DNA of 64,000 nt from the NCBI RefSeq assembly GCF_003073045.1, contig NC_037600.1, forward strand, positions 12,524,515 to 12,588,514, read 5' to 3'. Origin of the DNA: Pomacea canaliculata (taxonomy: Eukaryota; Mollusca; Gastropoda; Architaenioglossa; Ampullariidae). Below the pieces are notes generated by a model that saw nothing but the letters and a program-made list of their open reading frames with translations, had not been told where the DNA came from and made no database searches. The translations under genes and the position numbers were made by a program. Below, piece after piece: positions 47,440 through 58,149 of this stretch; the first letter of the stretch is position 1, and every line of letters begins with the position of its first letter.

Positions 47440-49022
47440 CAACTTCAACAGAAAGACCAGGAACTGGTGCAGATGGTCATAAGACGCAGTACGTAGTTTG
47501 CCATTAATCACTCTTTTTGTCTTAATTAATACTGTTTATCTAATCTAGAAAAGACAAGCTGCGTGCATTTTCGTTTAAAGTGAGTTTACCTGTAGACCGT
47601 ACATTTTCTGTGGCTGGAGATTTACTTACCTGAAAAGGATTGCAAAACTAATGTTGGTGAAATTTAACGAAAATTTCGAGTCAGATATTATGTCACCTAC
47701 TTGATCGCCGCCCATCAGTTTACACCTATCCTTGTCTTGATTTTGTTTTGTTTTGTTTTTCTATACAGCTTCTGTCGATCTGATTGGATTTCATGCAAGG
47801 TTAACCAACGACGTAGATGCTCCGAACCCCAAAACCCTTGTACTCGACAGAGTGGAGTACAATGCAGGGGGAGGCTATGACTCGACAACGGGTATCTTCA
47901 CGGCCCCTGTCACTGGCCTCTATCTCTTTCTGGCCACCATAGGGGCCTCTTCAGGTGATGCCGCCGCAAACGTTCATATTGAAGTTAACGGGCATGCAAG
48001 GACCGGTTGTTTTTCGAAATATTCGACAAATATAGAGCTCTCCACTTGCCACGGGGCAGATAGGGTGGTGAAGGGTCAGCAGGTGAGGATTGTTACAGAA
48101 CGTGATAAACGCCGAATCAGGGGAGGGTGGTGGACGACGTTCACCGTGGTGCTGATACAGAGAGAAGACTGAGCGCACGAAACATCCAACGAGGGCTCAA
48201 AGAACTGTCACGTGGTCAGATTACATAAACAATAAACAATAGTATGGATTTTCAGGTCAGAAAAAGTCCTCAAACGCTTTATTTTCGATTTTGGTGTCTG
48301 TGAATCTGCTCGACCATTTTTGGTCAAAGCAAAGGTTGCTTTACACCTGTCCACTGTCTTTGTTTGTATACAATTTATACATTGCGTTGTACAAATATTT
48401 TGGATGTTTGTGTATGAAAAATGTAACACATCTATAATTTCACCACATATTTGACTTCTGACTGGAGTCAGGTCATATTGCTGTATTACTGTGTATTTTT
48501 ATTGTAGCACTACTAATCTTTGTTTACCTACAGGGCATCTTAAGGCTTTGAAATGTGTAATGAGCAATATAACCATTTATGTCTGTTCACCAAATATAGC
48601 TTTAGTTAATTTTTGTTGTTCCATATAACTATGTTTTTGAGAGTTTTATGACTGTTCAGACCACTTCTCACTAATGGTATCTACAACCAACCTATTGCCC
48701 TTCTTGATCATCTTGTCAGTATTTTTTTTAAATGAATATACTTGTCTCCATTTCTTAACAATTATCTTTTCTGATGAACGGATCTCGTCACACTTTCTGA
48801 TTTACTGACCAGTCAATCTTCCTTTTTTCTGATGTAGAACCATTCTACAGCTTGTTTGGATTTATCTGTCCGTGTACAGGAAGTCGACTCAACTCCTCAT
48901 AAGAAGTGTGTCCATCCTTTTGTTTCATGAATTTTCTCAACTGTTTCAAGATAATTCATATTTATACTTCCTCGGTTCAAGAATAAGCTACAATTTCGCT
49001 GTTTTTTTAATAATAATAATAA

Positions 49023-49078
<56 letters not shown>

Positions 49079-49266
49079 TAATAATTTATTATTACTATTA
49101 TTATTTCAATGCTCATCTTTGAAAACAAGGCATCTTTTAGTGCTGCTAACGTTTATTATAATATTGTCCATCTTTTACCGTATTAGCTTTAAGTTTTGCT
49201 GTAGTACATTCAATGTTCACTATATGACTGCAATGTTAATAAAAGTGCAAGGACATTTTACATTTT
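47440..49266 (+). repeat. Left arm of inverted duplication carrying a C1q gene end
   Basis: From the end of C1q exon 1 through the intron, the C1q exon and about 1.1 kb of 3' flank, this segment matches the reverse complement of 61,345-64,000. Matches include the intron text GTTTACCTGTAGACCGTACA, the 3' UTR block GTGGTCAGATTACATAAA, a shared AAT repeat and the outer block CACTTTTATTAACATTGCAGTC (read inverted). Confidence 0.8.
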
Positions 49267-50400
49267 CGTTTTCGATGATTTAAAAAAAATCTTCTAGCAC
49301 TATAACCTGAGCATTTTGACTATATACATAGACGCCACACTAAGCAACTCATTCAAACTGGCAGAGGATAAAGTAATCAAAGGGACGTAAGACATAAAAA
49401 AAGGTTTTGCTTGTTATCTCCCATTCTTCAGTGTTTGGTTTGTTATCTGATCTGCACTGAAAAATTATTTTTTCAAGATATATATATAATCAAGTCTTTA
49501 AAAGAAAATAGAAGAAATCAATGTTTACTTCCTTACTGAAATTGTTTATTTTAATCAGTCTGTTTTTGTTTTCTCAAGATAACTCCTATGCTACGGAGAC
49601 GGTGCTCGCGATCTTCACTAATGTAACCTACCTGTAGTTTGACATTGTTTCGGTTGTTTTGGGCCCTCGTTTATTTGACCTTTACCAGTCATCAGTTTTA
49701 GGCCTTGAGTTATTTTGCATGTCGCAATTAATTTTATTCAGCCCTTCATGGTGTTTAAAAGTTGTTGAACTAGCCCCAGAACAAGCTTCATGGCTGGCAA
49801 TCTTTGAAGGGTTCCTCTGACTGCCGAGGTCACTGACGTCACGCTTCCGAAGGGTCCCGAAATTTTTCCCTTCACTCAGACGTGTACAAAAATAAATAAA
49901 TAAATAAATAAAAAATAATGAGCCTCCGGGAGCCGATCACACACCGTGACGTAGCTATCGCACGGTCGGTGAGCTGTTAGCCACCCGCAGTGCTCTACCT
50001 GTCGCTCACCTGACGGATTAGTGCCAACACCTCGCTAATTACGATGACGGTGATGACTGCTAACCAGGGTGCTCACTGACTTGTCTTCTCTTTTGTTCTT
50101 TGATGTTTCCCGAGGCGAGGTTGAGGACTGGATGGTCTGGCACCTCCACCTTGACGACGGGCCGTACCTAAGGTGTCCTACGGCCGGTTGACTGGTTTCG
50201 TAATATCACCAGGTGGACCGTCTACATCAGCTAATGGGATTGGTTTGAATTTTTCTAGTTAGAGGGGAGGTGGTCAAGAGTCGCACAAGTTCATAGCAGT
50301 TGTCCACGTTGTCATTAATCAGTTCTCTGGCGACATAGGTAGAGATCAGTCCTGCAGAGGCAAATTGTTTTGATCATTTCAAGTGGTCAGCTTACTTCTG
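48237..50400. other. Intergenic between C1q pseudogene and kinase
   Basis: The first kilobase is 3' flank shared with the 61.3-62.6 kb arm. A (AATA/ATA) microsatellite lies inside it. The rest (49,270-50,400) is AT-rich with an AAATA run at 49,891-49,915. A possible kinase leader exon ends near 50,407 at AAG|GTAAGATT. Confidence 0.4.
49010..49082. repeat. AAT/ATA trinucleotide microsatellite
   Basis: About 20 units of (AAT)n with one interruption. Its place in the C1q 3' flank corresponds to the larger AAT-AAC-GAC array at 61,508-61,622 on the other arm of the inverted duplication. Confidence 0.85.
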
Positions 50401-50909
50401 ATACAAGGTAAGATTATTTCTTCTTCTCATTTCGGTATGGACTTATACAGGGGTGTGTGTGTGAGAGAGAGAGAGAGCACGCATCTGCATGCGGTATCAT
50501 CCACCGTCTGACACATTGAACCTTTCTTTATTTTTTAGGAAGGGGTTTCTCCAACGATGGGAAGATTATTATTTTACATCAGCAAAGAATGTTACACAAA
50601 CATCCTTTCCCTTGTATGGGAATTGTAAGGCAAAATTGCAGATTGATGGTACACCTCGCTCCCTCCCCGTGTACCTCCCGAGACTAGGCAATGAGATGGC
50701 ACCAACGTAGTCACAATTCTGATATAGATTCTTCAGTGCAAAAAAATATATCAAATAATGCGAAAACAGTCGCGACACGTGGTGTTGAGGCGTTGCCACG
50801 TGACTCCACATTGTGATCATCTTCCTTGCTTCTCTTCTTTCCGCCCCACTTGTCTTCTCTACAGATGACCACATTGCTTATCTAGTGTTCTGTGTGTTCT
50901 GCAGTCGAC

Positions 50910-53900
50910 ATGGAAGTAGGAGATAAAGATTTCAAAAACATCGCCGTTATCGGCAAGGGAGGTAAGCGTGTTCTTTGACGATAATATGCAGTGAAGACTA
51001 TTATTATATTCATTTTCATATACATACAATGTACACATTTGATTATAAGAGAGAAGGCATTAAATTCATTTTACTTTTTTCAGTTTTGAGCTTTATAGCA
51101 TCACCATTATCTTCCTCCCAATTATACAGCATCACGAACACTGTAGAACCGCGAGTCTCAAAAAAGGAGATTCAAGCCGAGAAACAACTAATTAACTAAT
51201 TAAATAATATACTGACCAAGCTGTGCAATGTGTCCAGGTTATGGAAAGATAACTCTAGTGCGGAAGATAACCGGAAGTGACAGTGGTCGTCTCTATGCCA
51301 TAAAGCAAGTAAGGAAGACGACCAACTTGAGGACGATGAACCACTTCATCAATGAGCGTCTCGTGCTGGAGCAAGTGCGCTGGAAACCATTTCTCGCAAC
51401 CCTCCACTATGCTTTCGAAAGCGAAAAAGATCTTAACCTCGTGCTAGGTCTGCTGTTTAACCAATCAGTCTTTATTCTCAACTTTTGTAAAGTTCTTTAA
51501 AGGCAGACACGAAGCGACAATTACAGGATTTCCAACATATCTATATTGTGTTCATCGCATTTGATTAGCCCTTGACTGAAACTTCAAAATGCATTAATTA
51601 TGAAATCAGTTAGCCCGATGCCACACTGACCTCCGGCTACTGTGTCGCCATTTGTTTATTGGTTTCCTTGGTGATATCTTCCAGACTGAATCTTCGGTAG
51701 AGAACAACGTTCGCTACATTTGTCAGAACGATTCACCTGTCGTGACCCGAGTTCTGTTTCTTTCAGATTATGTCAACGGAGGTGATATGCATACCCGGAT
51801 GTCGATACACGGGAGACTCACTGAGGGCCAAGTGAGATTTTATATCGGAGAGTTGGTGCTGGCTCTGCAACACCTCCATCAGGTCAGTGTCTTTTTAAAC
51901 GAAAACATTAAAGCAATGATAGGTTTTTAACATTTTTTAGTAATCCCTCCGACTAAAATTTTTTGTTCACTTAAATGTTTTTATCTTTCCTTTGCACATA
52001 TATCAAATGGTGCAGCATAATTAAATAATCGTCATTGGTTTTTTTTTACACAAAAGTCTACTGAACTATATCTGTAAGTCTGCCTATTGTGAAAACAATG
52101 ACAGGATGACATTTTTGTATCCGTCGGTATTCGTCAGTTTGTAAAATGGCGTCTTGGCCTACCTGTGATAAAAGTTGATGACGGGGGAGATATTTATAAA
52201 GATGACCTCCACTGTATTCATTGCATTATGTTGTGTTTTAAGTGAGATTGCTATTTTTTTGTTTTTTTATTTCTGTCTATAGCTCAAAATCGTGCACGGG
52301 GACCTCAAGCCGGAAAATATTCTCCTCGACTCTTTAGGTCACGTGGTACTTACTGACTTCGGGTTAAGCAGGTTCCTGTCTTGCGACAAGGTAATATTTA
52401 TACTCTTCACTTCTGTTCGCTGTTTTGCTATTTTGTATGATTTCAACTGCACACATGTTGTCTCTATCGCCTTGTAAGGTCGCAATAGTAAACAAAAATT
52501 GTTTCCCTTATTAGTCTTTGGCAGACACACGGTAACACGTGTACATATCTCAATAAGGGTTTCATTGTACATGGAGTTGACATGTCTACTGTGCATCGCT
52601 CTTTATTGCTGCTCGTCTATTTTCAGGATGAAAAGTATCGCCCCTGTGGTACAACAGCCTACATGGCACCCGAAATCATTATATACAGCAAAGGGGAAAG
52701 ACCTGGCCATGTAAGAACACATATCTGATTAATGACCTTTAATAGAAAGGACCTAGGGAACGTGCAAGCATTATTCATCTGGTACTTCTTTGTTTTCAAC
52801 TCCAAGATAAGGACTTAAGGCTTGTAGACACAACGGTGATGTTGTACAGGACCAGTGAAGTCTTGTGTAGAGGAGGTGGGACGTTGACAGTACGTGTCTT
52901 TATATTTTAAGTTTTCGTTTTTAAACCACGGTTAAGAAATCAGAGGTTGTAGAGACTTAACTTGTGTAGGACCAGCAACGGTAGAGGAAGATGTGCAAAG
53001 ACAATACGTGACACTACGTGGCAATACGTGACACTACATGGCAATACGTGACAAAGCGTTAGATGTCTACACACCACCTCGGTAGAAGCACCACAGTGTG
53101 GCAAAAAAGAATCAGGATAGAATTCTGGGTAGTCAGTAGAGCTTCTAGAACAATTGGTATAACAGGTGACAACGTGTCATAATTTTAGGTTACGATAGTA
53201 TCTACACAACAGGGGAGGACAACTGGCGTAAGACAGACAAATGAACGTGCAGAATATTGAAAAAGATTCATTATTTGTTTACTTCTAAGATTAAACTAAT
53301 TTTTCTCTTCAGCCGGTGGACTGGTGGGCACTAGGTGTCATCACTTACGAGTTTCTTACCGGACTTTCGCCCTTTGCTTTGCACGGAGCTGAAGACTCCA
53401 CAGCTGTGTCCAGGTCTGTCAATCTCTTGTCGCCTGCTATGAGGCTGTCATGGTGTGCAATGAACCTGGCAACCTGGGGTCAGATACACAGATCGTGGTT
53501 CATAGTCAATTATACTTAATGCGTACAAAGTCAAACTACTTACCGGCTATAAAAATGCAATAAACTGGTTACAGGTTACTAGTAAAATAAAGGTTGTGTG
53601 TGTGTGTGTGAGAGAGAGAGAGACTAAATGGAGATTAAGACAGAGAAATAAAAATGTAGGCGGAGAAATATAGAATAGATAAACAGATAAGTAAGATAGA
53701 AAGTATCAGTAATAATTAAAATAAGATCCATCCTTGCAGGCGCATACTGAAGAACAGTCCACTCTACCCAAGTACCATGTCTCTAAAAGCGAGAGATTTG
53801 GTGAAGGGCCTGCTGAGGACAGACCCCGACAAGCGGTTGGGAACACACGGAGCAGGCGAGTTAAAGAAAACTCTCTTTTTCGATGGACTTCGTTGGAAAG

Positions 53901-54987
53901 ATCTTGAAAAGAAAAAAATTGCGGCCCCCTTCGTCCCGCGCCTAGAGAACGACTTCGATGTCAGTAACTTTGACAAAGAATTTACCAACATGGCGATTGA
54001 GGAAACAGCAGAAGTAGCATCAATGCCTGGTAAATACGACTCAAACAACTTATGCAGTTCAACATATTCAAGCAGTAAATTGTTCGAGGTAAGCTTATCT
54101 TCATCCTAAAATACTGAAAAGTAGATTTTGGTAGCTGCTGACGAATTCCTGGGACCCTAAGTAGCGAGAGTAAGTCGTTTACCGAGAGCAAATGGGGAAT
54201 GAAGGAAAAGATATAATAAAACGGTGTTGAAATCCCGCGGACACATCTTCATGTTTCTTGAGTCCAGGCCATCTTTGCTATCCCTTGCATACTACAGATC
54301 CAGTTGCTTTGTCCTTCTGTTTGCACAGTTGACGAGAAGAGTATTGAAGCAGAGTGTATTATATAACATTATAATTATATAAAATTGCTTGAGTTAAATT
54401 TGTGTACGCAACAAATGCTTAATATGTTTCAGGGTTTTTATTATGTTCCGCCGGCCATGCACGTGGCCGATAGTCCGAATTCCGAACTGCCGGACACAAG
54501 AAGGATTGAACCCACATCCGCAACGGCCAACGTGCCCCGCCGCACCAACTGCACATCGTCCAACACCTGTCACTCAGAGTTGTCCCCCCGCTGTGCAGCG
54601 TCTCCTCCTTGCACGTCGCCCTCCATGACGTCAGAGACACGTGACAAACAGCGCCGTACGATGTACAACTCTTCACGTGGACCGACCGCCAGCCCGAGCT
54701 TTTCAGTCACAAAGGGTTCGAACGGTTTGCGAGGATCCACAGAGGCAACAAGTTCCAGCCCTTCAGGGGTCACAGTGGGCTCTTCTCCTAGAAGCTCTCC
54801 CAGTGAATCACGGCTCATGCCCACCAAGTGCGAACGCGCAAATGAAGTCGACGACGTCGACGACCTGAAAGATTCTCTGAACGTTATGGCGGCGGCCGCC
54901 GTGTCCTGCAAGCGGCGCAGAGAAAAGAAGAAATCAAACCGAAATTTTTTTACTCTGCCACGTGAGGTATTCGGGTGCATCAAATGA
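50910..54987 (+). CDS. MSK/RSK-related AGC protein kinase, single kinase domain
   Basis: Exons: 50910-50961, 51238-51447, 51767-51882, 52283-52390, 52627-52710, 53313-53413, 53740-54088, 54433-54987; all GT-AG with matching phases, 524 residues. It is an AGC kinase close to the N-terminal domain of MSK1/2 (RPS6KA5/4): [17 protein letters not shown]-like [59 protein letters not shown]. Visible sites: glycine loop GKGGYG (15-20), Lys40 (YAIK), alpha-C Glu57, catalytic loop HGDLKPEN (131-138), DFG (151-153), APE (176-178). The HRD arginine is glycine (codon GGG). After the kinase extension, GFYYVPP (341-347) sits where MSK has the GYSFVAP hydrophobic motif. The 180-residue tail is Ser/Thr/Pro-rich, ends with basic [12 protein letters not shown] and contains no second kinase domain, unlike MSK/RSK. 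An acceptor 6 bp before the ATG implies a leader exon, perhaps ending near 50,407. Confidence 0.9.
53004..53060. repeat. Short tandem repeat in kinase intron
   Basis: Nearly three copies of a 20-bp unit CAATACGTGACACTACGTGG in the intron between the exons ending at 52710 and starting at 53313. Confidence 0.8.
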
Positions 54988-55393
54988 TAAACTGTCATTG
55001 ACATGAGTTGATGTCATGGCTGGCTCTTTGCTTCCCTTTTGTTGCTGTTGATGATGATGATAAATTAAGATGTGTTGTACAATTTATTTTGTCTGTTAGT
55101 ACAACGGGAAGGAGATACTCATCCGCGCAACATGAACCACATCTACTTGTGAAACTAGAGTATTCTTCCACCCTGCACAAACCTGGCTGCTGCTTAGGGT
55201 GTAAACATGGAGATGGGAAACACAAAGATGTTCTGTACTTTCTTAAGCGACGATTGATGTTAGGAGAGTGTAAAGGGCTATAGCATTTTTTTATGCTAAT
55301 ATTGCCATTAGATAATTTCTGGAAACACTGACATATCTAATAAGTAATGAGATTACCTGATTTATTATGAAGCTTTATTAAGAAACTGCTTCA

Positions 55394-55399
55394 ATAAAG
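55394..55399 (+). terminator. Candidate polyadenylation signal of the kinase gene
   Basis: AATAAA lies about 410 bp beyond the stop codon, the first clear signal in that direction. Supported by position only. Confidence 0.4.
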
Positions 55400-56285
55400 T
55401 TATCTGGGATATTAAAGATTGGACTCTAGTCTTTATCCCCCCCCCTTTCTCACAGAGCGACAGGTTTCTTGAACAGCATGAATGTGTGACAGTGAAATTC
55501 ATGTATAAATGATTTTCTCCAATAACATATCTTAATACACATTTTGTTATGCTATTTGTTCTTTGTGTTACAGTTTTTATAATAAATGTGAATTTGAATC
55601 AATGAGAGAGGGACATGGAGTACAAATTTAGAACAAAAGTCTTTCTGAAATATATTAATCCAGGTTGTACTGTGTTGTATCTCTAATATAAACGAATGCC
55701 TTTTTCTTATTTTAAACGGTCAAAGAGCTCCTCAGCAGACAAAGCTTTAAATTACAGAAAGAAAAAGGTAAACTATTACTGAGTAAACACATACTCACGT
55801 ATGCTAATGTACAGACATGCGCAGCCTCTCGCCCCCCCCTCCAAAAAAAATAAAAATAAAAATAAAAATACAAGGGGAAATACGCACTCACCCACACGGC
55901 TAGTGCTAAGGCCTGATGGTCATCTGTCCTCCACATAGAAATGGAAGAAACTTTCCCGTAGATATCCGAGGACACCTGACACAGGAAGCCCACACGGCTT
56001 GAGTTAACCGGCGCCTAGACTCCACGCACGGCCTCCAGCCGTCCTTCCAAACACAACCTATCCATGATGCTCAGCGCCTCGGTCAGAACTGCCTCGAGGG
56101 ACGCTGCTCTCTGGGGGTCACGTGATGTAGCAAGAGCGTGACGTCAGGCACGGCTACGGTCAGCGGGAGAAGGCCTTGACCTTTTCCCCGCGAACTGAAC
56201 AAAAATGGCCGTCAACCGTCGTCTGCTGTGAGCTGCTCTACTGAAATAGGAGCATCCCCAGGCGCTGAGAGAAAAGTCGAAATCG
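55400..56285. other. Intergenic, no gene recognised
   Basis: Sequence between the kinase 3' end and the duplicated kinase exon. It contains a short A-rich (AAATA)n run at 55,845-55,870. No exon is recognised. Confidence 0.4.
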
Positions 56286-56289
56286 TGAC

Positions 56290-56475
56290 ACGCGACAATG
56301 AGCGTCACGTGCTTGAGCAAGTGCACGATAAACCATTTCTGGTCACGCTCCACGATGCTTTTGAAAGCAACGAAGATCTCAACATCGTGCTAGGTATGGT
56401 GTTCATCCAATCTTTATTCACAACTTTTGTAAAGTACAGTTCTTTAAACGCTATTTTAAAGACATATTTCGAATG
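56290..56475 (+). pseudogene. Duplicated fragment of kinase exon 2 with its intron
   Basis: Reads ERHVLEQVHDKPFLVTLHDAFES then NEDLNIVLG, matching kinase exon 2 ([32 protein letters not shown]). Similarity continues past the donor into the intron (CCAATC, TTTATTC(T)CA, CAACTTTTGTAAAG), so this is a DNA-level duplication, not a retrocopy. The first part of the exon, with the glycine loop and lysine, is not recognisable upstream, and no further kinase exons follow. It is a partial, presumably nonfunctional copy. Confidence 0.75.
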
Positions 56476-57119
56476 TTGCTGACAAAGAATTTTGGGGTGA
56501 GACAGGTCTGACTTCTTTCCTCTGCGTGTAGCAACTGTTGAATGAGTTAATTAGTTGCTACAACCTTATTTGCATTATCAGAGTGAAAACAATTTCTCTT
56601 TGTTCTGTTTCTCCTACTTCCCGAATACTTGGGTGCCAAGGTCTCATTGTTTTGAAAGCCAAGCACATGTGGCTTCCAGAGTCATGTGACCTCCTTTACA
56701 ATGGCAATTGTCGTAGAAAACAATCGCTCATGAAAAAAGGAAATATTTGAGAATATAAAAAGCTGACAAGGAATATTTCCTCCTGCAAGTTCTCGGTTAT
56801 GGTGGGCATCGAGAAGCTTTGTTTTTTTTAATTAATATTTTAAAAACCAGTAGTCTTCGCTCCTATTACCTGTTGCGCAATTAATTTTAACGCCACGTTT
56901 CCACGAGCAGATTTTTTATAAAGGACTAGTGAGGTGAACTTTGTCTCGAGTGATTGGGCAAAGTTCAGTGCAAGATATCCAGTCAGGGTAAATTTCTGAT
57001 CTGGAAAAAAAGCATCATGCATAGAAAGAGTGATATTGACCCGCACTTGGTGGAATATCATCTTAAAGAGAGCTTTACCTAATTACTGGGAATAAATGTG
57101 CACCCTACTAGTCCTTTAA

Positions 57120-57241
57120 AGATGGAGAGATTTCCTTATCAGACGAATAAAACGCGGACACTTGTTGCGACACAACAGTCTGCATTTGGTGACTGGCCCG
57201 TAAATATATGTGTGGGCGAAGCTTCAAAAGGGAAAAATAAG
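57120..57241 (+). promoter_or_regulatory. Candidate 5' noncoding exon/promoter block of intact C1q gene
   Basis: Resembles the block at 45,180-45,266 (TTGGTGACTGGCC, GCTTCAAAAGGGA, then AAG|GTATAG). It lies 0.9 kb upstream of the 58,150 start codon. The acceptor before that start (GAAAGCATACAG) lacks an ATG upstream, so a leader exon is expected here. Confidence 0.35.
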
Positions 57242-58029
57242 GTATAGTCCACATCAGTTTTTGATTTTTCGATGATCATGTCTTATTATGTGTTAAGTTA
57301 CTTTGTTAATGTCTAGTATTTCCAGAGACTTAGGTCCGTTTCTATACCGATGAATAATGAACAATACAACACGGATATAAAAAGAATTCACTTCAGTAAT
57401 TTGACATTAGTTGCAATAAGAAGCACATAAATAATAAATAAATAAATAAATTTATCGTTAAAAGTGAAACCCAGCTGCAGGACCTAGCCCAACTCTGATA
57501 TGTCAGTACTGTCCCAAAGCTGGAATGTTCTGTCACAGATGTGAGGTCCTGGATGACCAGCGAACTAAAACTAAGGCCTCCTTTTCTATTCCCGGCGTTT
57601 CAACAAGTCTTTCACAGTATCATCCTGCAGCAGACCAAACGCGGACTAATACCATTTCCTTCTCATCGTCTGCCCTTAATACATGTTTTAAGCTTCATGA
57701 TTATATTCAAGACTTTCTTGTTTCAGAAATACTTCTTGCAGTTACTCGATTTTTCGATAAATCCTTTGTTGTCAGTGGTTAAGATATGTTTTCTCTTTTT
57801 TTAGTCTCTGTGTGTGATTTTTGGCAAGAAAAAGAGAAAGTATATTACTTGTAACCTTTCTGTTGTATTTCAAATTGATGGCCTGGCATTGCGAAGTGCG
57901 GAGGGCAAGGGATCCCTCCATTTTTGAACATCTTTATTATGAAGACTGACTAAATAAAATGAGGGCATGAGGTCTCCATATAGTACTTGTAATGGTTGCT
58001 AAGATGTAAATTTATTTATGTATATATAA

Positions 58030-58032
<3 letters not shown>

Positions 58033-58115
<83 letters not shown>
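58033..58115. repeat. Perfect (TG) microsatellite, about 41 units
   Basis: Uninterrupted TG dinucleotides, ending about 35 bp before the ATG of the C1q gene and about 26 bp before its likely 3' splice site. It can be read as an open Cys-Val frame in phase with the gene, but that is a composition effect. Confidence 0.95.
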
Positions 58116-58118
<3 letters not shown>

Positions 58119-58149
58119 TTGTCTCTGTGAAAGCATACAGGATCTAAAG

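Larger units (their letters stand above)
46101..48172 (+). pseudogene. Disrupted coiled-coil/C1q gene with MITE in coding exon
   Basis: Exon 1 (46101-47488) begins MLTIFLVIFIIILVKCDTTV, a signal peptide. It has RRRR at about 110-113, then a coiled coil with QQQQLAIGQLQLQVSQLS. The frame changes near 46,595 compared with the intact paralogue at 58,150. Four 21-residue units follow, then a 247-bp hAT MITE (47180-47426) interrupts exon 1 and brings a stop; paralogue-like coding resumes with QLQQKDQELVQMVI and a donor CGCA|GTACGT. Exon 2 (47769-48172, acceptor TTTTTCTATACAG) encodes an intact C1q domain: DLIGFHARL, GIFTAPVTGLYLFLATI, WTTFTVVL. C1q-domain proteins in molluscs are secreted recognition molecules, many induced by infection. 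With a frameshift and a MITE-borne stop before the C1q exon the gene probably makes no full product, unless exon 2 is used from another promoter. An AATAAA lies at 48,231. Confidence 0.8.

Noticed and set aside
48872-49081. Open frame running into poly-isoleucine
   Set aside because: It is the AAT microsatellite read in one phase.
50569-50874. 101-codon minus-strand frame upstream of the kinase
   Set aside because: Lies within the presumed kinase leader intron, has no partner exon and no recognisable domain; possibly part of a dispersed repeat.
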